DNA of 64,000 bases, from contig NZ_WSRO01000002.1 in NCBI RefSeq assembly GCF_009769735.1, positions 2,740,001 to 2,804,000 on the forward strand, written 5' to 3'. This DNA comes from Streptomyces sp. BA2 (GTDB lineage Bacteria; Actinomycetota; Actinomycetes; Streptomycetales; Streptomycetaceae). Shown here one piece after another: positions 12,655-20,923 of this stretch. The notes under the pieces are model-generated. The model searched no databases. It was not told where the DNA came from and saw nothing but the letters and a program-made list of their open reading frames with translations. How positions within the stretch are numbered: the first letter of the stretch is position 1; every line of letters begins with the position of its first letter. The position numbers and the translations under genes were made by a program.

Positions 12655-13777
12655 CCGCATCACCGCCTGCCTGGTCGGAGCAGCCGTCGGCGACGCCATG
12701 GGCGGCCCCGTCGAGGGCTACTCCCCCGAGCAGATCGTCGAACGGCACGGCGGTCGCGTACACGGCATCGTCGGCCCCTGGAACGGCGACCACTGGCGCA
12801 CCGCCCGTCCCATCGCGCCGTACCACAAGGGTGACGGGCACGTCACCGACGACACCTTGATGACGCACGCGCTCATCCGCGTGTACGCCGCCGTCCGCGA
12901 TCACTTGGACGCCTACGCGGTCGCCGACCACCTGGTCCCCGACCTCATGACCCACCCCCGCTGGATCCCGGAACTGGAGACGGAGGCCATCCCGCTCCAC
13001 CGGCTCTTCCTCGCCGAGAAGTGGATCGTCGCCCGCATCCACTACGGCCACGTCGACCCGCGCGAGGCCGGCACGGGAAACATCGTCAACTGCGGTGCCG
13101 CGATGTACATGGCACCGGTCGGTCTGGTCAACGCGGCGAACCCGGAGGGCGCGTACGCCGAGGCCCTCGACATCGCGGGCGCGCACCAGTCCTCGTACGG
13201 ACGTGAGGCGGCCGCGGTCTTCGCGGCGGCGGTGGCGGCGGCCTGCGCGCCGGGTGCGACGCCGACCTCGGTGATCGACACCGCCCTCTCCCTCGCGAAG
13301 GACGGAACGCGGGCCGCGATCGATTCGGCGGCCGAAGTCGCCTCCCACCACCGGGACTTCGAGTCCGCGCTCGTCCCCCTGCGCACCGCTGTCACCCCCT
13401 TCGACACGGTCGGCCAGGACTACCGCGCCCCGTCACTCGGGGCCCGCCGCCCCTCCCGCCTGCACTCCATCGAGGAACTGCCGATCGCGCTCGGCATGCT
13501 CCTGGTGGGCGACGGCGACTACCGCCACACGGTGCTCGGCTCGGTCAACTACGGCCGCGACTGCGACTCCATCGCGACCATGAGCGGCGCGATCGCCGGC
13601 GCGCTCGGCTCGGGCGCCCCGCCTGAGTGGTCGAAGACGGTCGAGGAGGCGAGCCGCCTCGACCTGCACGCCCCCGCGGCGACGCTCACGGAGGTCACCC
13701 AGGAGATCTTCACCCGTGACGTACGCCGCCGCCGCGCCCACGAGTCGGCGTACGCGGCCCTGACGGCCACCCCATGA
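12614..13777 (+). CDS. ADP-ribosylglycohydrolase family protein, paralog 3
   Basis: 387-residue member with the canonical motifs. GAAVGDAMGGPVEG (22-35) opens the domain. T78-D79-D80-T81 and D316-C317-D318-S319 (NYGRDCDS) are intact metal sites, and NCGAAMYMAPVG and AGAHQSSYGREAAAVFAAAV are conserved in the larger YegU-like branch. ATG 12614 lies inside the end of paralog 2 and has GGGAGGA about 9 bp upstream, so it can be initiated independently. It overlaps paralog 4 by ATGA. It is the longest uninterrupted and most orthodox of the four paralogs, and the best candidate for an active enzyme. Confidence 0.92.
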   Translation: MTPSMEPTGPDLPDRITACLVGAAVGDAMGGPVEGYSPEQIVERHGGRVHGIVGPWNGDHWRTARPIAPYHKGDGHVTDDTLMTHALIRVYAAVRDHLDAYAVADHLVPDLMTHPRWIPELETEAIPLHRLFLAEKWIVARIHYGHVDPREAGTGNIVNCGAAMYMAPVGLVNAANPEGAYAEALDIAGAHQSSYGREAAAVFAAAVAAACAPGATPTSVIDTALSLAKDGTRAAIDSAAEVASHHRDFESALVPLRTAVTPFDTVGQDYRAPSLGARRPSRLHSIEELPIALGMLLVGDGDYRHTVLGSVNYGRDCDSIATMSGAIAGALGSGAPPEWSKTVEEASRLDLHAPAATLTEVTQEIFTRDVRRRRAHESAYAALTATP

Positions 13778-15177
13778 TCCGCCTCACCTGGGTCCAGCCG
13801 GAGGACTTGGTGGGCCACGAACTGCGCCAGGCGGAGGAGGAGGGCAAGGACGTCGAGGCCATCAAGTCCCGCTGGCTGACAGCGGGCGGCCACTTGGCTC
13901 CCACCAGAGCAGGCGCGTCCCCAACACCCCCCGCTCCCCAGCTACGGGCTTTGGCGGAGGAGCTACTGACCGAACTGTCGCAGCCGCCCGCGTTGTGGGC
14001 AGGCGTTCCGCAGGGCGGAACGGGTGGGCACAACGCCACCCACCGGGCCGCACCGAAAAGCGAGGCCCCGCGGCAGGCGGTTTCGGGAAGGGGCGGGCTT
14101 GGGGAAAAAGAAGCCCTACGTCACCGCCTACACGCGGCCTGGCTAGGCAGAGCGGCAGGCTGCCTACTGGGCAAGCCAGTGGAGAAACTCCCCCTGACCG
14201 CCATCAGAAGCCTCGCCCAAGCAACAGGGAACTGGCCCCTCACCACCTGGTTCACAGAAAAGGGCCTCCCCCCGGAGCTAAGGGAAGCCCACCCCTGGAA
14301 CAAGCGCTCCGCGCAAACCTCCCTCGCCGAGAACATCGACGGCATGCCGGAGGACGACGACCTCAACTACCCCCTCCTCAACCTCCGCCTCCTCCAACGC
14401 CACGGCAGGACCTTCACCACCACGGACGTGGCAAAGCTCTGGCTGGACGAGCTCCCCGCGGCCCGCACCTTCACCGCCGAACGCATCGCCTACCGCAACC
14501 TCCTGTGCGGCATCGAGCCCCCGCACACCGCCACCCACCACAACCCCTTCCGCGAATGGATCGGCGCCCTGATCCGCGCCGACGTCCACGGCTGGACGAA
14601 CCCGGGCGCACCCACGGCCGCCGCCGACCAGGCCCGCCGCGACGCGAGCCTCAGCCACACCGCCAACGGCGTGTACGGCGCGATGTTCGCGGCGGCCACC
14701 ATCGCCGAGGCGGCGGCAGGCACCGGAGACGTCCACCACTGCCTTCGCACGGGCCTCACCGTTGTACCGCAGGACTCGCGCCTGTCCCGCGCGATCCACC
14801 ACGGCATCCAACTTGCCTGCACAGCAACGGACTTCGACCACATCGTGGACGACCTCCACGCCGCCTACGGTCACCACCACTGGGTCCACGTCATCCCCAA
14901 CGCCGCCCTCCTGTCCGCCGCCCTCACCCACGCCGACGGCGACTTCACCGGCTCCATCACGCGCGCGGTCTCCGGCGGCTGGGACACCGACTCGAACGGC
15001 GCGACCGCGGGGTCGATCGCGGGCCTGCTCGCCGGGCGCCCCGACGCGCTCCCGGACCGCTGGACCGCCCCGCTCAAAAACCGCCTCACCAGCTCGATCA
15101 CCGGCTTCGACGGCATCGGCTTCGACACTCTCGCCGACCTCACCACCAAACTCGCCCAGGAGAGACCCCACCCATGA
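13774..15177 (+). CDS. ADP-ribosylglycohydrolase family protein, paralog 4 with inserted linker
   Basis: 467 residues. A distinct N-terminal cap, MIRLTWVQPEDLVGHELRQA through about residue 70, is followed by a low-complexity linker (about 74-112) that contains the second copy of the 39-bp repeat. The hydrolase domain then starts at HAAWLGRAAGCLLGKPVE. The first metal motif is E193-D194-D195-D196, a DDD variant of DDT; the second, W403-D404-T405-D406-S407, is intact. It is coupled by ATGA overlaps to paralog 3 and to the kinase. Codons in the linker look less biased than in the rest, suggesting acquired DNA. Confidence 0.88.
   Translation: MIRLTWVQPEDLVGHELRQAEEEGKDVEAIKSRWLTAGGHLAPTRAGASPTPPAPQLRALAEELLTELSQPPALWAGVPQGGTGGHNATHRAAPKSEAPRQAVSGRGGLGEKEALRHRLHAAWLGRAAGCLLGKPVEKLPLTAIRSLAQATGNWPLTTWFTEKGLPPELREAHPWNKRSAQTSLAENIDGMPEDDDLNYPLLNLRLLQRHGRTFTTTDVAKLWLDELPAARTFTAERIAYRNLLCGIEPPHTATHHNPFREWIGALIRADVHGWTNPGAPTAAADQARRDASLSHTANGVYGAMFAAATIAEAAAGTGDVHHCLRTGLTVVPQDSRLSRAIHHGIQLACTATDFDHIVDDLHAAYGHHHWVHVIPNAALLSAALTHADGDFTGSITRAVSGGWDTDSNGATAGSIAGLLAGRPDALPDRWTAPLKNRLTSSITGFDGIGFDTLADLTTKLAQERPHP
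13994..14032. repeat. 39-bp dispersed repeat, copy 2 (inside paralog 4 frame)
   Basis: Identical to 11391-11429, here encoding residues about 74-87 of paralog 4 (WAGVPQGGTGGHN). The outer bases GTTGTG and CACAAC also pair, giving a longer imperfect hairpin than copy 1. The frame stays open through it. Confidence 0.85.
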
Positions 15178-16097
15178 CCCACATCGCCGTGCTCGGCAGC
15201 ACGAACATGGACCTCGTCGCGTACGTCGCCAAGGCACCGCAGCGCGGGGAGACCGTCACCGGGCGCGAGTTCCGTACGCTCCCCGGCGGCAAGGGCGCCA
15301 ACCAGGCCGTCGCCGCGGCCCGCGCGGGCGCCGACGCCGTGTCGATGATCGGCGCGGTCGGCGCCGACGCCTTCGGCACACAGCTGCGCTCCGCGCTCGA
15401 ACACTCCGGTGTCGACACCGACCTGCTGCGCACCGTCGACACCGCGGCCACCGGCACCGCGCACATCGTGGTCGACGACGACGGCGGCAACGCGATCGTC
15501 GTCATCCCCGGCGCCAACGCCACGCTCACCGCGCTCGCCCCCGGCGACGAGGGCCTGATCACCTCCGCCGACACCCTCCTGCTCCAGCTGGAGATCCCCG
15601 TCGAGGGGGTGCTCGCCGCCGCGCAGGCCGCCCGCAGGCACGGCGTGCGCACCATCCTCACACCGGCGCCCGCCCAACCCCTGCCTCCCGAACTCCTCGA
15701 CGCCATCGACCTGTTGGTGCCGAACGAGCACGAGGCGGCCACCCTCACCGGCCTGACCGAACCGCACGCCGCCGCCAGGTCACTCCTCTCCCAGGTCCCC
15801 GAAGTCGTCGTCACGCTCGGCTCGCGCGGCAGCCTGTACGCGACCAGAGGCGCCGAGCCGGTCATGGTGGAGGCCCCGCACGTCACCGCCGTGGACACGA
15901 CCGGTGCGGGCGACACGTTCGTCGGCACCCTCGCGGTGGCCCTGGCCGAGGGCGGCTCCGTGCCGGACGCGCTCACGTGGGCGTCGTCGGCCGCCGCGCT
16001 CTCCGTCCAGCGCCCGGGGGCGTCGGCGTCCATGCCGTTCCGCTCCGAGATCGACACCCAGGCGAACGGATCCCGGACGGACGGCGCCGCGTCATGA
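15174..16097 (+). CDS. Ribokinase-like PfkB-family sugar kinase
   Basis: 307-residue PfkB carbohydrate kinase. MTHIAVLGSTNMDL is the ribokinase-type beginning, LPGGKGANQAVAAARAG (about 38-54) is PfkB signature 1 for sugar binding, and DTTGAGDTFVGTLAVALAEG (about 242-261) is signature 2 with the catalytic Asp and anion hole. The length is typical of RbsK. The likely reaction is ATP-dependent phosphorylation of ribose or a ribosyl compound. It starts within the paralog 4 stop (ATGA) and ends within the CoA-transferase start (ATGA). Its placement suggests that it phosphorylates the sugar released by the hydrolases; this is inference. Confidence 0.92.
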   Translation: MTHIAVLGSTNMDLVAYVAKAPQRGETVTGREFRTLPGGKGANQAVAAARAGADAVSMIGAVGADAFGTQLRSALEHSGVDTDLLRTVDTAATGTAHIVVDDDGGNAIVVIPGANATLTALAPGDEGLITSADTLLLQLEIPVEGVLAAAQAARRHGVRTILTPAPAQPLPPELLDAIDLLVPNEHEAATLTGLTEPHAAARSLLSQVPEVVVTLGSRGSLYATRGAEPVMVEAPHVTAVDTTGAGDTFVGTLAVALAEGGSVPDALTWASSAAALSVQRPGASASMPFRSEIDTQANGSRTDGAAS

Positions 16098-17281
16098 CGG
16101 CGCCCCTCACCGGCCTCCGCGTCCTCGACCTGGCGACGCTCTTCGCGGGCCCGCTCGCCGCCACGATGCTCGGCGACTTCGGCGCGGAGGTCATCAAGGT
16201 CGAGCATCCACGGAAGCCGGACCCGTCCCGTGGGCACGGCCCGTCCAAGGACGGCGTCGGCCTCTGGTGGAAGATCCTGGGCCGCAACAAGCGCACGATG
16301 ACGCTCGATCTCTCCACACCCGGCGGCCGCGAGACCCTGCTGCGCCTGGCCGCCACGGCAGACGTGATCGTCGAGAACTTCCGCCCGGGAACCCTGGAGA
16401 AGTGGGACCTCGGCTGGGAGGAGCTGAGCGGGGCGAACCCCCGTCTCGTCCTGACCCGCGTCACGGGCTTCGGCCAGTTCGGCCCGTACTCCCGCCGCCC
16501 CGGCTTCGGCACCCTCGCGGAGGCGATGAGCGGTTTCGCCGCGATCACCGGCGAACCGGACGGACCGCCGACCCTGCCGCCCTTCGGCCTCGCCGACTCG
16601 ATCGCGGGGCTCGCGACGGCGTACGCGGTGATGACGGCGCTCGCGGCCCGTGACCGGACGGGCAAGGGCCAGGTGGTGGACATGGCGATCATCGAGCCGA
16701 TCCTCACGGTCCTCGGCCCGCAGCCGACCTGGTACGACCAGCTGGGCCATGTGCAGCCCCGCACCGGCAACCGCTCCACCAACAACGCGCCCCGCAACAC
16801 CTACCGTACGGCGGACGGCAGTTGGGTCGCCGTCTCCACCTCTGCCCAGTCGATCGCGGAGCGCGTGATGCGCCTGGTGGGCCGCCCGGAGCTGATCTCC
16901 GAGCCCTGGTTCGCGACGGGCGCGGACCGCGCGGCCCACACGGACGAGCTCGACGGTGCGGTCGGCGGCTGGATCGCCCTGCACACCCGCGCCGAGGTGA
17001 TCGAGGCCTTCGAGAAGGCGGAGGCGGCGGTCGCTCCCATCCAGGACGTACGCGACGTGATGACCGATCCCCAGTACGCGGCCCTGGACACCGTCACCAC
17101 GGTCGATGACCCGGAGCTCGGCCCGCTGCGCATGCAGAACGTCCTCTTCCGCCTCTCCGAGACGCCGGGCTCGATCGGCTGGGCGGGCCGCCCGCATGGA
17201 GCGGACACGGCGGAGGTCCTGACCGAACTCGGCCTGACGGAAGGGGAGATCGCGAGGCTGCGCAAGGAGGGCGCCCTGTGA
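16094..17281 (+). CDS. CaiB/BaiF family III CoA-transferase
   Basis: 395-residue CoA-transferase that moves CoA between carboxylic acids through an aspartyl-CoA intermediate. The N-terminal MTAPLTGLRVLDLATLFAGP and FGAEVIKVEHP are family hallmarks. Asp168 in GLADSIAG is at the position of the catalytic Asp of formyl-CoA transferase. NRSTNNAPRNTYRTADG is the usual small-domain motif. The length is normal. Coupled upstream to the kinase (ATGA) and downstream to the lyase (GTGA). With the next gene it suggests activation and cleavage of a dicarboxylic or hydroxy acid as a CoA ester; the acid is unknown. Confidence 0.92.
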   Translation: MTAPLTGLRVLDLATLFAGPLAATMLGDFGAEVIKVEHPRKPDPSRGHGPSKDGVGLWWKILGRNKRTMTLDLSTPGGRETLLRLAATADVIVENFRPGTLEKWDLGWEELSGANPRLVLTRVTGFGQFGPYSRRPGFGTLAEAMSGFAAITGEPDGPPTLPPFGLADSIAGLATAYAVMTALAARDRTGKGQVVDMAIIEPILTVLGPQPTWYDQLGHVQPRTGNRSTNNAPRNTYRTADGSWVAVSTSAQSIAERVMRLVGRPELISEPWFATGADRAAHTDELDGAVGGWIALHTRAEVIEAFEKAEAAVAPIQDVRDVMTDPQYAALDTVTTVDDPELGPLRMQNVLFRLSETPGSIGWAGRPHGADTAEVLTELGLTEGEIARLRKEGAL

Positions 17282-18111
17282 AGGACACTCCTCTGACCTG
17301 GCTGTACGCGCCCGGGGACCGGCCGTCCGTCGTGGCGAAGGCGCTGCTCGCGGGCGCCGACGTCGTCATCGTCGACCTGGAGGACGCGGTCGGCCCTGAC
17401 CGCAAGGAGTACGCGCGAGCGGCGACGGCCGAGCTGCTCTCCGAACCTCCCGCCGTCCCGGTCCACGTCCGAGTGAACGCCCTGGACAGCCCCCTGGCCG
17501 AGGCCGACCTCGGAGCGATCGCGCACCTCCCCGGGGTCTCCGGTCTTCGCCTGCCGAAGGTGACCTGCCCCGCCGACGTCGTGCGCGTCGCGGAGCGGTC
17601 GGCTCCCGCGGACGGCGGCGCCCCCGCCCTGCACGCCCTGATCGAATCGGCCGTCGGCCTGGAGCACGCCTTCGCCATCGCCACCGCGCACCCGGCCCTG
17701 CACGGGCTCTCCCTCGGCGAGGCGGACCTCCGCGCGGACCTGGGCGTACGTGACGACGCGGGCCTCGACTGGTCCCGCGCCCGCGTGGTGGTGGCAGCCC
17801 GGGCCGCGGGCCTGGTACCGCCCGCGCAGTCGGTGTACGCCGACATCCGTGACGTCCAGGGCCTGACGGCGTCCTGCGCGCACGGCCGTTCCCTGGGGTT
17901 CCTGGGCCGCGCCGCGATCCATCCACGCCAGCTCCCGGCCATCGAACGTGCCTACCTCCCCACCCCGGAGGAGATCGACCACGCCGAGCAGATCGTCAAG
18001 GCGTCCACGACGGAGGCGGGCGCCTTGGCGCTCCCGGACGGCACGTTCGTGGACAAGGCCGTGGTGGACGGCGCGCGGCGCGTCCTCGACCTGGCGCGGC
18101 GGCGCCCCTAG
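17278..18111 (+). CDS. HpcH/HpaI aldolase / citrate lyase beta-like CoA-ester lyase
   Basis: 277 residues with a TIM-barrel CitE-like fold. LYAPGDRPSVVAKALLAGAD, VIVDLEDAVGPDRK (metal-site Glu/Asp) and GLRLPKV are the typical motifs, followed by ALIESAVGLEHAF and GRAAIHPRQLPAIERA. Family members cleave or form malyl-, citramalyl- or citryl-CoA type esters with Mg2+. The start is GTG, overlapping the CoA-transferase stop by 4 bp. It is the last gene of the seven-gene chain, with a strong terminator 11 bp after the stop. Pairing with a CoA-transferase is common in itaconate or citramalate type catabolism. Confidence 0.9.
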   Translation: MKDTPLTWLYAPGDRPSVVAKALLAGADVVIVDLEDAVGPDRKEYARAATAELLSEPPAVPVHVRVNALDSPLAEADLGAIAHLPGVSGLRLPKVTCPADVVRVAERSAPADGGAPALHALIESAVGLEHAFAIATAHPALHGLSLGEADLRADLGVRDDAGLDWSRARVVVAARAAGLVPPAQSVYADIRDVQGLTASCAHGRSLGFLGRAAIHPRQLPAIERAYLPTPEEIDHAEQIVKASTTEAGALALPDGTFVDKAVVDGARRVLDLARRRP

Positions 18112-18121
18112 CTATTCATGG

Positions 18122-18160
18122 CGATGGGGCCGCCGGATCGGTGATCCGGCGGCCCCATCG
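18122..18160. terminator. Bidirectional terminator hairpin
   Basis: Perfect 18-bp stem (18122-18139 with 18143-18160) and a 3-nt loop, between the convergent lyase and lgt genes. It ends the seven-gene cluster and also serves lgt. Confidence 0.85.
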
Positions 18161-18202
18161 ACGTACGAAGCAGACATACGAAGCAGAGGAGAGCGTCAGC
18201 CC

Positions 18203-19156
18203 TCAGCCCTTCTTGGCGGACTCGGCTCCGTCCTTGCCCTTGTCCCCTGTGTCCGCCGTGCTCTCGGTGTCGTCGTCCTTGGACGGCTTCGCGTCCTCGC
18301 CCTCCGAAGGCTCCGAAGCGTCCGTGGCCCCCTCGCCGTCAGGCACGGGCTCGACGATCTCCTCGCGCCCGGGGCGCTTCTTCGCGGAGAGCACGAAGTA
18401 GACGACGGCGAGCACGAACACCGCGATGGCGGTCCAGACGTTGAGGCGCAGCCCGAGCACGTGGTGCGCGTCGTCGACCCGCATGTACTCGATCCAGCCG
18501 CGACCGGCGCAGTACGACGCGACGTACAGGGCGAACGCACGGCCGTGTCCCAGCTTGAAGCGGCGGTCGGCCCAGATGACGAGGAAGCCGACGCCGATGC
18601 ACCAGAGGGACTCGTAGAGGAACGTCGGGTGGTACGTGCCGGGCACCCGGCCGTCCTCCGCCGACGTGATCTTCAGCGCCCACGGCAGATCCGTGGCCTT
18701 GCCGTACAGCTCCTGGTTGAACCAGTTGCCCCAGCGGCCGATCGCCTGGGCGAAGGCGACGCCGGGGGCGAGGGCGTCGGCCCAGGCCGGCAGCGGAATG
18801 CCGCGCCGGCGACAGCCGATCCAGGCACCGACCGCGCCGAACGCGATCGCGCCCCAGATACCGAGGCCGCCCTCCCAGATCTTGAAGGCGTCCACCCAGT
18901 CACGGCCATCGCTGAAGTACAGCTGGTAGTCCGTGATCACGTGGTAGAGACGCCCGCCGACGAGGCCGAACGGCACGGCCCAGACGGAGATGTCGGCCAC
19001 GGTGCCTGGGCGGCCCCCGCGAGCGATCCACCGCTTGTTGCCGAGCCAGACGGCGACGAAGACGCCGATGATGATGCAGAACGCGTAGCCGCGCAGCGGA
19101 ATGGGTCCGAGTTCGACCACACCGCGCGACGGGCTGGGAATGAAGGCAAGGTCCAT
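18203..19156 (-). CDS. lgt: Prolipoprotein diacylglyceryl transferase
   Basis: 317-residue integral membrane enzyme that attaches diacylglyceryl from phosphatidylglycerol to the lipobox Cys of prolipoproteins. WEGGLGIWGAIAFG and IGRWGNWFNQELYG are the signature motifs (the latter normally GRWGNFxNxE), with PTFLYESLWC further on and about seven helices. The C-terminal 45 residues are a charged, Ser/Asp/Glu/Lys-rich tail not needed in the family core but common in actinobacteria. ATG 19156 opens the conserved MDLAFIPSPSRGV. It is in the same orientation as, and downstream of, the DsbA-like gene. Confidence 0.95.
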   Translation of the reverse strand: MDLAFIPSPSRGVVELGPIPLRGYAFCIIIGVFVAVWLGNKRWIARGGRPGTVADISVWAVPFGLVGGRLYHVITDYQLYFSDGRDWVDAFKIWEGGLGIWGAIAFGAVGAWIGCRRRGIPLPAWADALAPGVAFAQAIGRWGNWFNQELYGKATDLPWALKITSAEDGRVPGTYHPTFLYESLWCIGVGFLVIWADRRFKLGHGRAFALYVASYCAGRGWIEYMRVDDAHHVLGLRLNVWTAIAVFVLAVVYFVLSAKKRPGREEIVEPVPDGEGATDASEPSEGEDAKPSKDDDTESTADTGDKGKDGAESAKKG

Positions 19157-19267
19157 GGCAGGTCCGACGCTACCGTGCCGGGTGGTGCCCAGGGCAACCA
19201 GCCCGGCTACGTCTCCATAACAGGGCCTCCGGACGGGGACCGAGAGGAGCCCCGCTCCGGGAGACGG

Positions 19268-20044
19268 CTAGCCCCTGTTGGCCTCCTCGACCTTCGCCTT
19301 CAGCTTCGCCGGGGTCAGCGGGTTCTTCTGGTCGCCGAAGATGTTCTTGCCGTCGAGCAGCACGCTCGGCGTGCCCTGGAGGCCCGCTTCCTGGAAGGCC
19401 TTGTTCGACTTCTGGGCCCAGCTGTCGTGCTTGCGGTCGTCCACGCACTTCTTGAAGGTGTCGTTGACGAGCCCGTCCACCTTGTCCGCCAGCTCGATCA
19501 GCTTGCTGTTCTTGCTGAACGCGTCGTCCGCCTCCGCGGGCTGGTTCATGAACAGCACGTCGTGGTACGGGGTGAACTTCCCGGCGTCCTGGGCGCACGC
19601 CGCGGCGTTGGCCGCGCGCAAGGAGCCGCTGCCGCCCATGTTCCCGTCGATGATCGTCGCCAGGTGATACTCGACCTTGAGCTGGCCCTTGCCGGTGAGC
19701 TCGTGGATCGTCTTTCGATACAGGTCCTCGAACTGCTTGCAGGCGGGGCAGCGGAAGTCCTCCCAGATGGTGAGGGTGGACTTGGCGCTGTCCTTGCCGA
19801 CGGGGATGGCGAGCTGATCCTCGCCGGTCGCCCCCTTGGGGACGGACAAGGGACCCGAAGTGTCCTTGTCGTCACCCGAGTTGGCAGCGAGCAGACCGGC
19901 CACGGCGGCGAGCGCGAGCACGCCCACGACGGCGGCACTCACGATCAACACCCTGCGCTGCTTGTCCCGCGACTTCTGCCGCTCTCGCTCTTCCGCCAGC
20001 CGGTCGCGGGCCGCGCGCTTTCCCTCACGGTTCTTCTCACTCAC
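19268..20044 (-). CDS. Membrane-anchored DsbA-like thioredoxin-fold protein
   Basis: 258 residues. A basic cytoplasmic N-terminus (VSEKNREGKRAARDRLAEER) leads into one transmembrane helix (about 31-54), then an extracytoplasmic thioredoxin fold with active site C99-P-A-C102 after WEDFR. A further Cys pair (AAACAQ and KKCVDD) could form a structural disulfide. It fits DsbA/DSBA-like oxidoreductases that introduce or isomerise disulfides outside the membrane. Start GTG 20044 was chosen because the conserved SEKNREGKR opening follows a GGCGGGG site. A second member of this type lies at 51012. Confidence 0.88.
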   Translation of the reverse strand: MSEKNREGKRAARDRLAEERERQKSRDKQRRVLIVSAAVVGVLALAAVAGLLAANSGDDKDTSGPLSVPKGATGEDQLAIPVGKDSAKSTLTIWEDFRCPACKQFEDLYRKTIHELTGKGQLKVEYHLATIIDGNMGGSGSLRAANAAACAQDAGKFTPYHDVLFMNQPAEADDAFSKNSKLIELADKVDGLVNDTFKKCVDDRKHDSWAQKSNKAFQEAGLQGTPSVLLDGKNIFGDQKNPLTPAKLKAKVEEANRG

Positions 20045-20057
20045 ACCCCGCCAACGA

Positions 20058-20087
20058 ACCGGGGAGGCACGAGCATGCCTCCCCGGT
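20058..20087 (-). terminator. Terminator after trpA
   Basis: ACCGGGGAGGCA pairs perfectly with TGCCTCCCCGGT, a 12-bp stem with a 6-nt loop, starting 21 bp beyond the trpA stop. It separates the trp genes from the DsbA-like gene. Confidence 0.8.
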
Positions 20088-20107
20088 CCCAGGTCCACCC
20101 GTACGAG

Positions 20108-20923
20108 TTACGCGTTGCCGCGAACTCCCTGGGCGAGATCACCCGCGAGCGCGCGGACGGCGGCCAGGCCCGAAGCCTCGTCCTCGGCGTCCAGCAGGCG
20201 CTGCACGAAGGCCGAGCCGACGATCACGCCGTCGGCGAAGCCCGCGACCTCGGCGGCCTGCTTGGCGTCCGAGACGCCGAGGCCGACGCAGACCGGCAGG
20301 TCGGTGGTGGCCTTGGTGCGCCGCACCAGTTCCTGCGCCTGTTCCCCGACGGACTCACGGGTGCCCGTGACGCCCATCAGCGACGCCGCGTACACGAAGC
20401 CGGAACCTGCCGCCGTGATGGTGGCGAGGCGCTCGTCCTTGCTGCTCGGCGCGACGACGAAGACCGTCGCGAGGCCGTGCTTCTCGGCGTGCTCCCTCCA
20501 GGTCGCCGACTCCTGGACGGGCAGGTCGGGCAGGATGCACCCGGCGCCGCCCGCGTCGGCGAGCTCGGCGGTGAAGCGCTCGATGCCGTAGCGGTCGATG
20601 GGGTTCCAGTACGTCATGACCAGCACCGGCTTGCCGGTCGCCTCGTGGGCCTCGCGGACCGTGCGCATCACGTCGGCGATCTTCAGGCCCGCCTTGAGCG
20701 CGATGTCGTCGGCGGTCTGGATGACGGGGCCGTCGAGGACCGGGTCACTGTGCGGAAGGCCGACCTCCACGACGTCGGCGCCACCGTCGAAGACGGCCTT
20801 GATGGCAGCGATGCCGCCGTCGACGGTCGGGAACCCGGCCGGCAGGTAGGCGATGAGGGCGGACCGGCCCTCGGACTTGGCCGCGGCGAGAGTCTCGTCC
20901 AACAGCTGGATGTTGCCGCTCAC
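20108..20923 (-). CDS. trpA: Tryptophan synthase alpha subunit
   Basis: 271 residues, TIM barrel. It cleaves indole-3-glycerol phosphate to indole and glyceraldehyde 3-phosphate. Catalytic residues are Glu53 ([10 protein letters not shown]) and Asp64 (VLDGP), equivalent to Glu49 and Asp60 of the enteric enzyme. GVTGTRESV is the flexible loop 6 and VGSAFV the phosphate site. Its ATG overlaps the trpB stop by 4 bp, which suits stoichiometric synthesis of the alpha-beta complex. Confidence 0.97.
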   Translation of the reverse strand: MSGNIQLLDETLAAAKSEGRSALIAYLPAGFPTVDGGIAAIKAVFDGGADVVEVGLPHSDPVLDGPVIQTADDIALKAGLKIADVMRTVREAHEATGKPVLVMTYWNPIDRYGIERFTAELADAGGAGCILPDLPVQESATWREHAEKHGLATVFVVAPSSKDERLATITAAGSGFVYAASLMGVTGTRESVGEQAQELVRRTKATTDLPVCVGLGVSDAKQAAEVAGFADGVIVGSAFVQRLLDAEDEASGLAAVRALAGDLAQGVRGNA

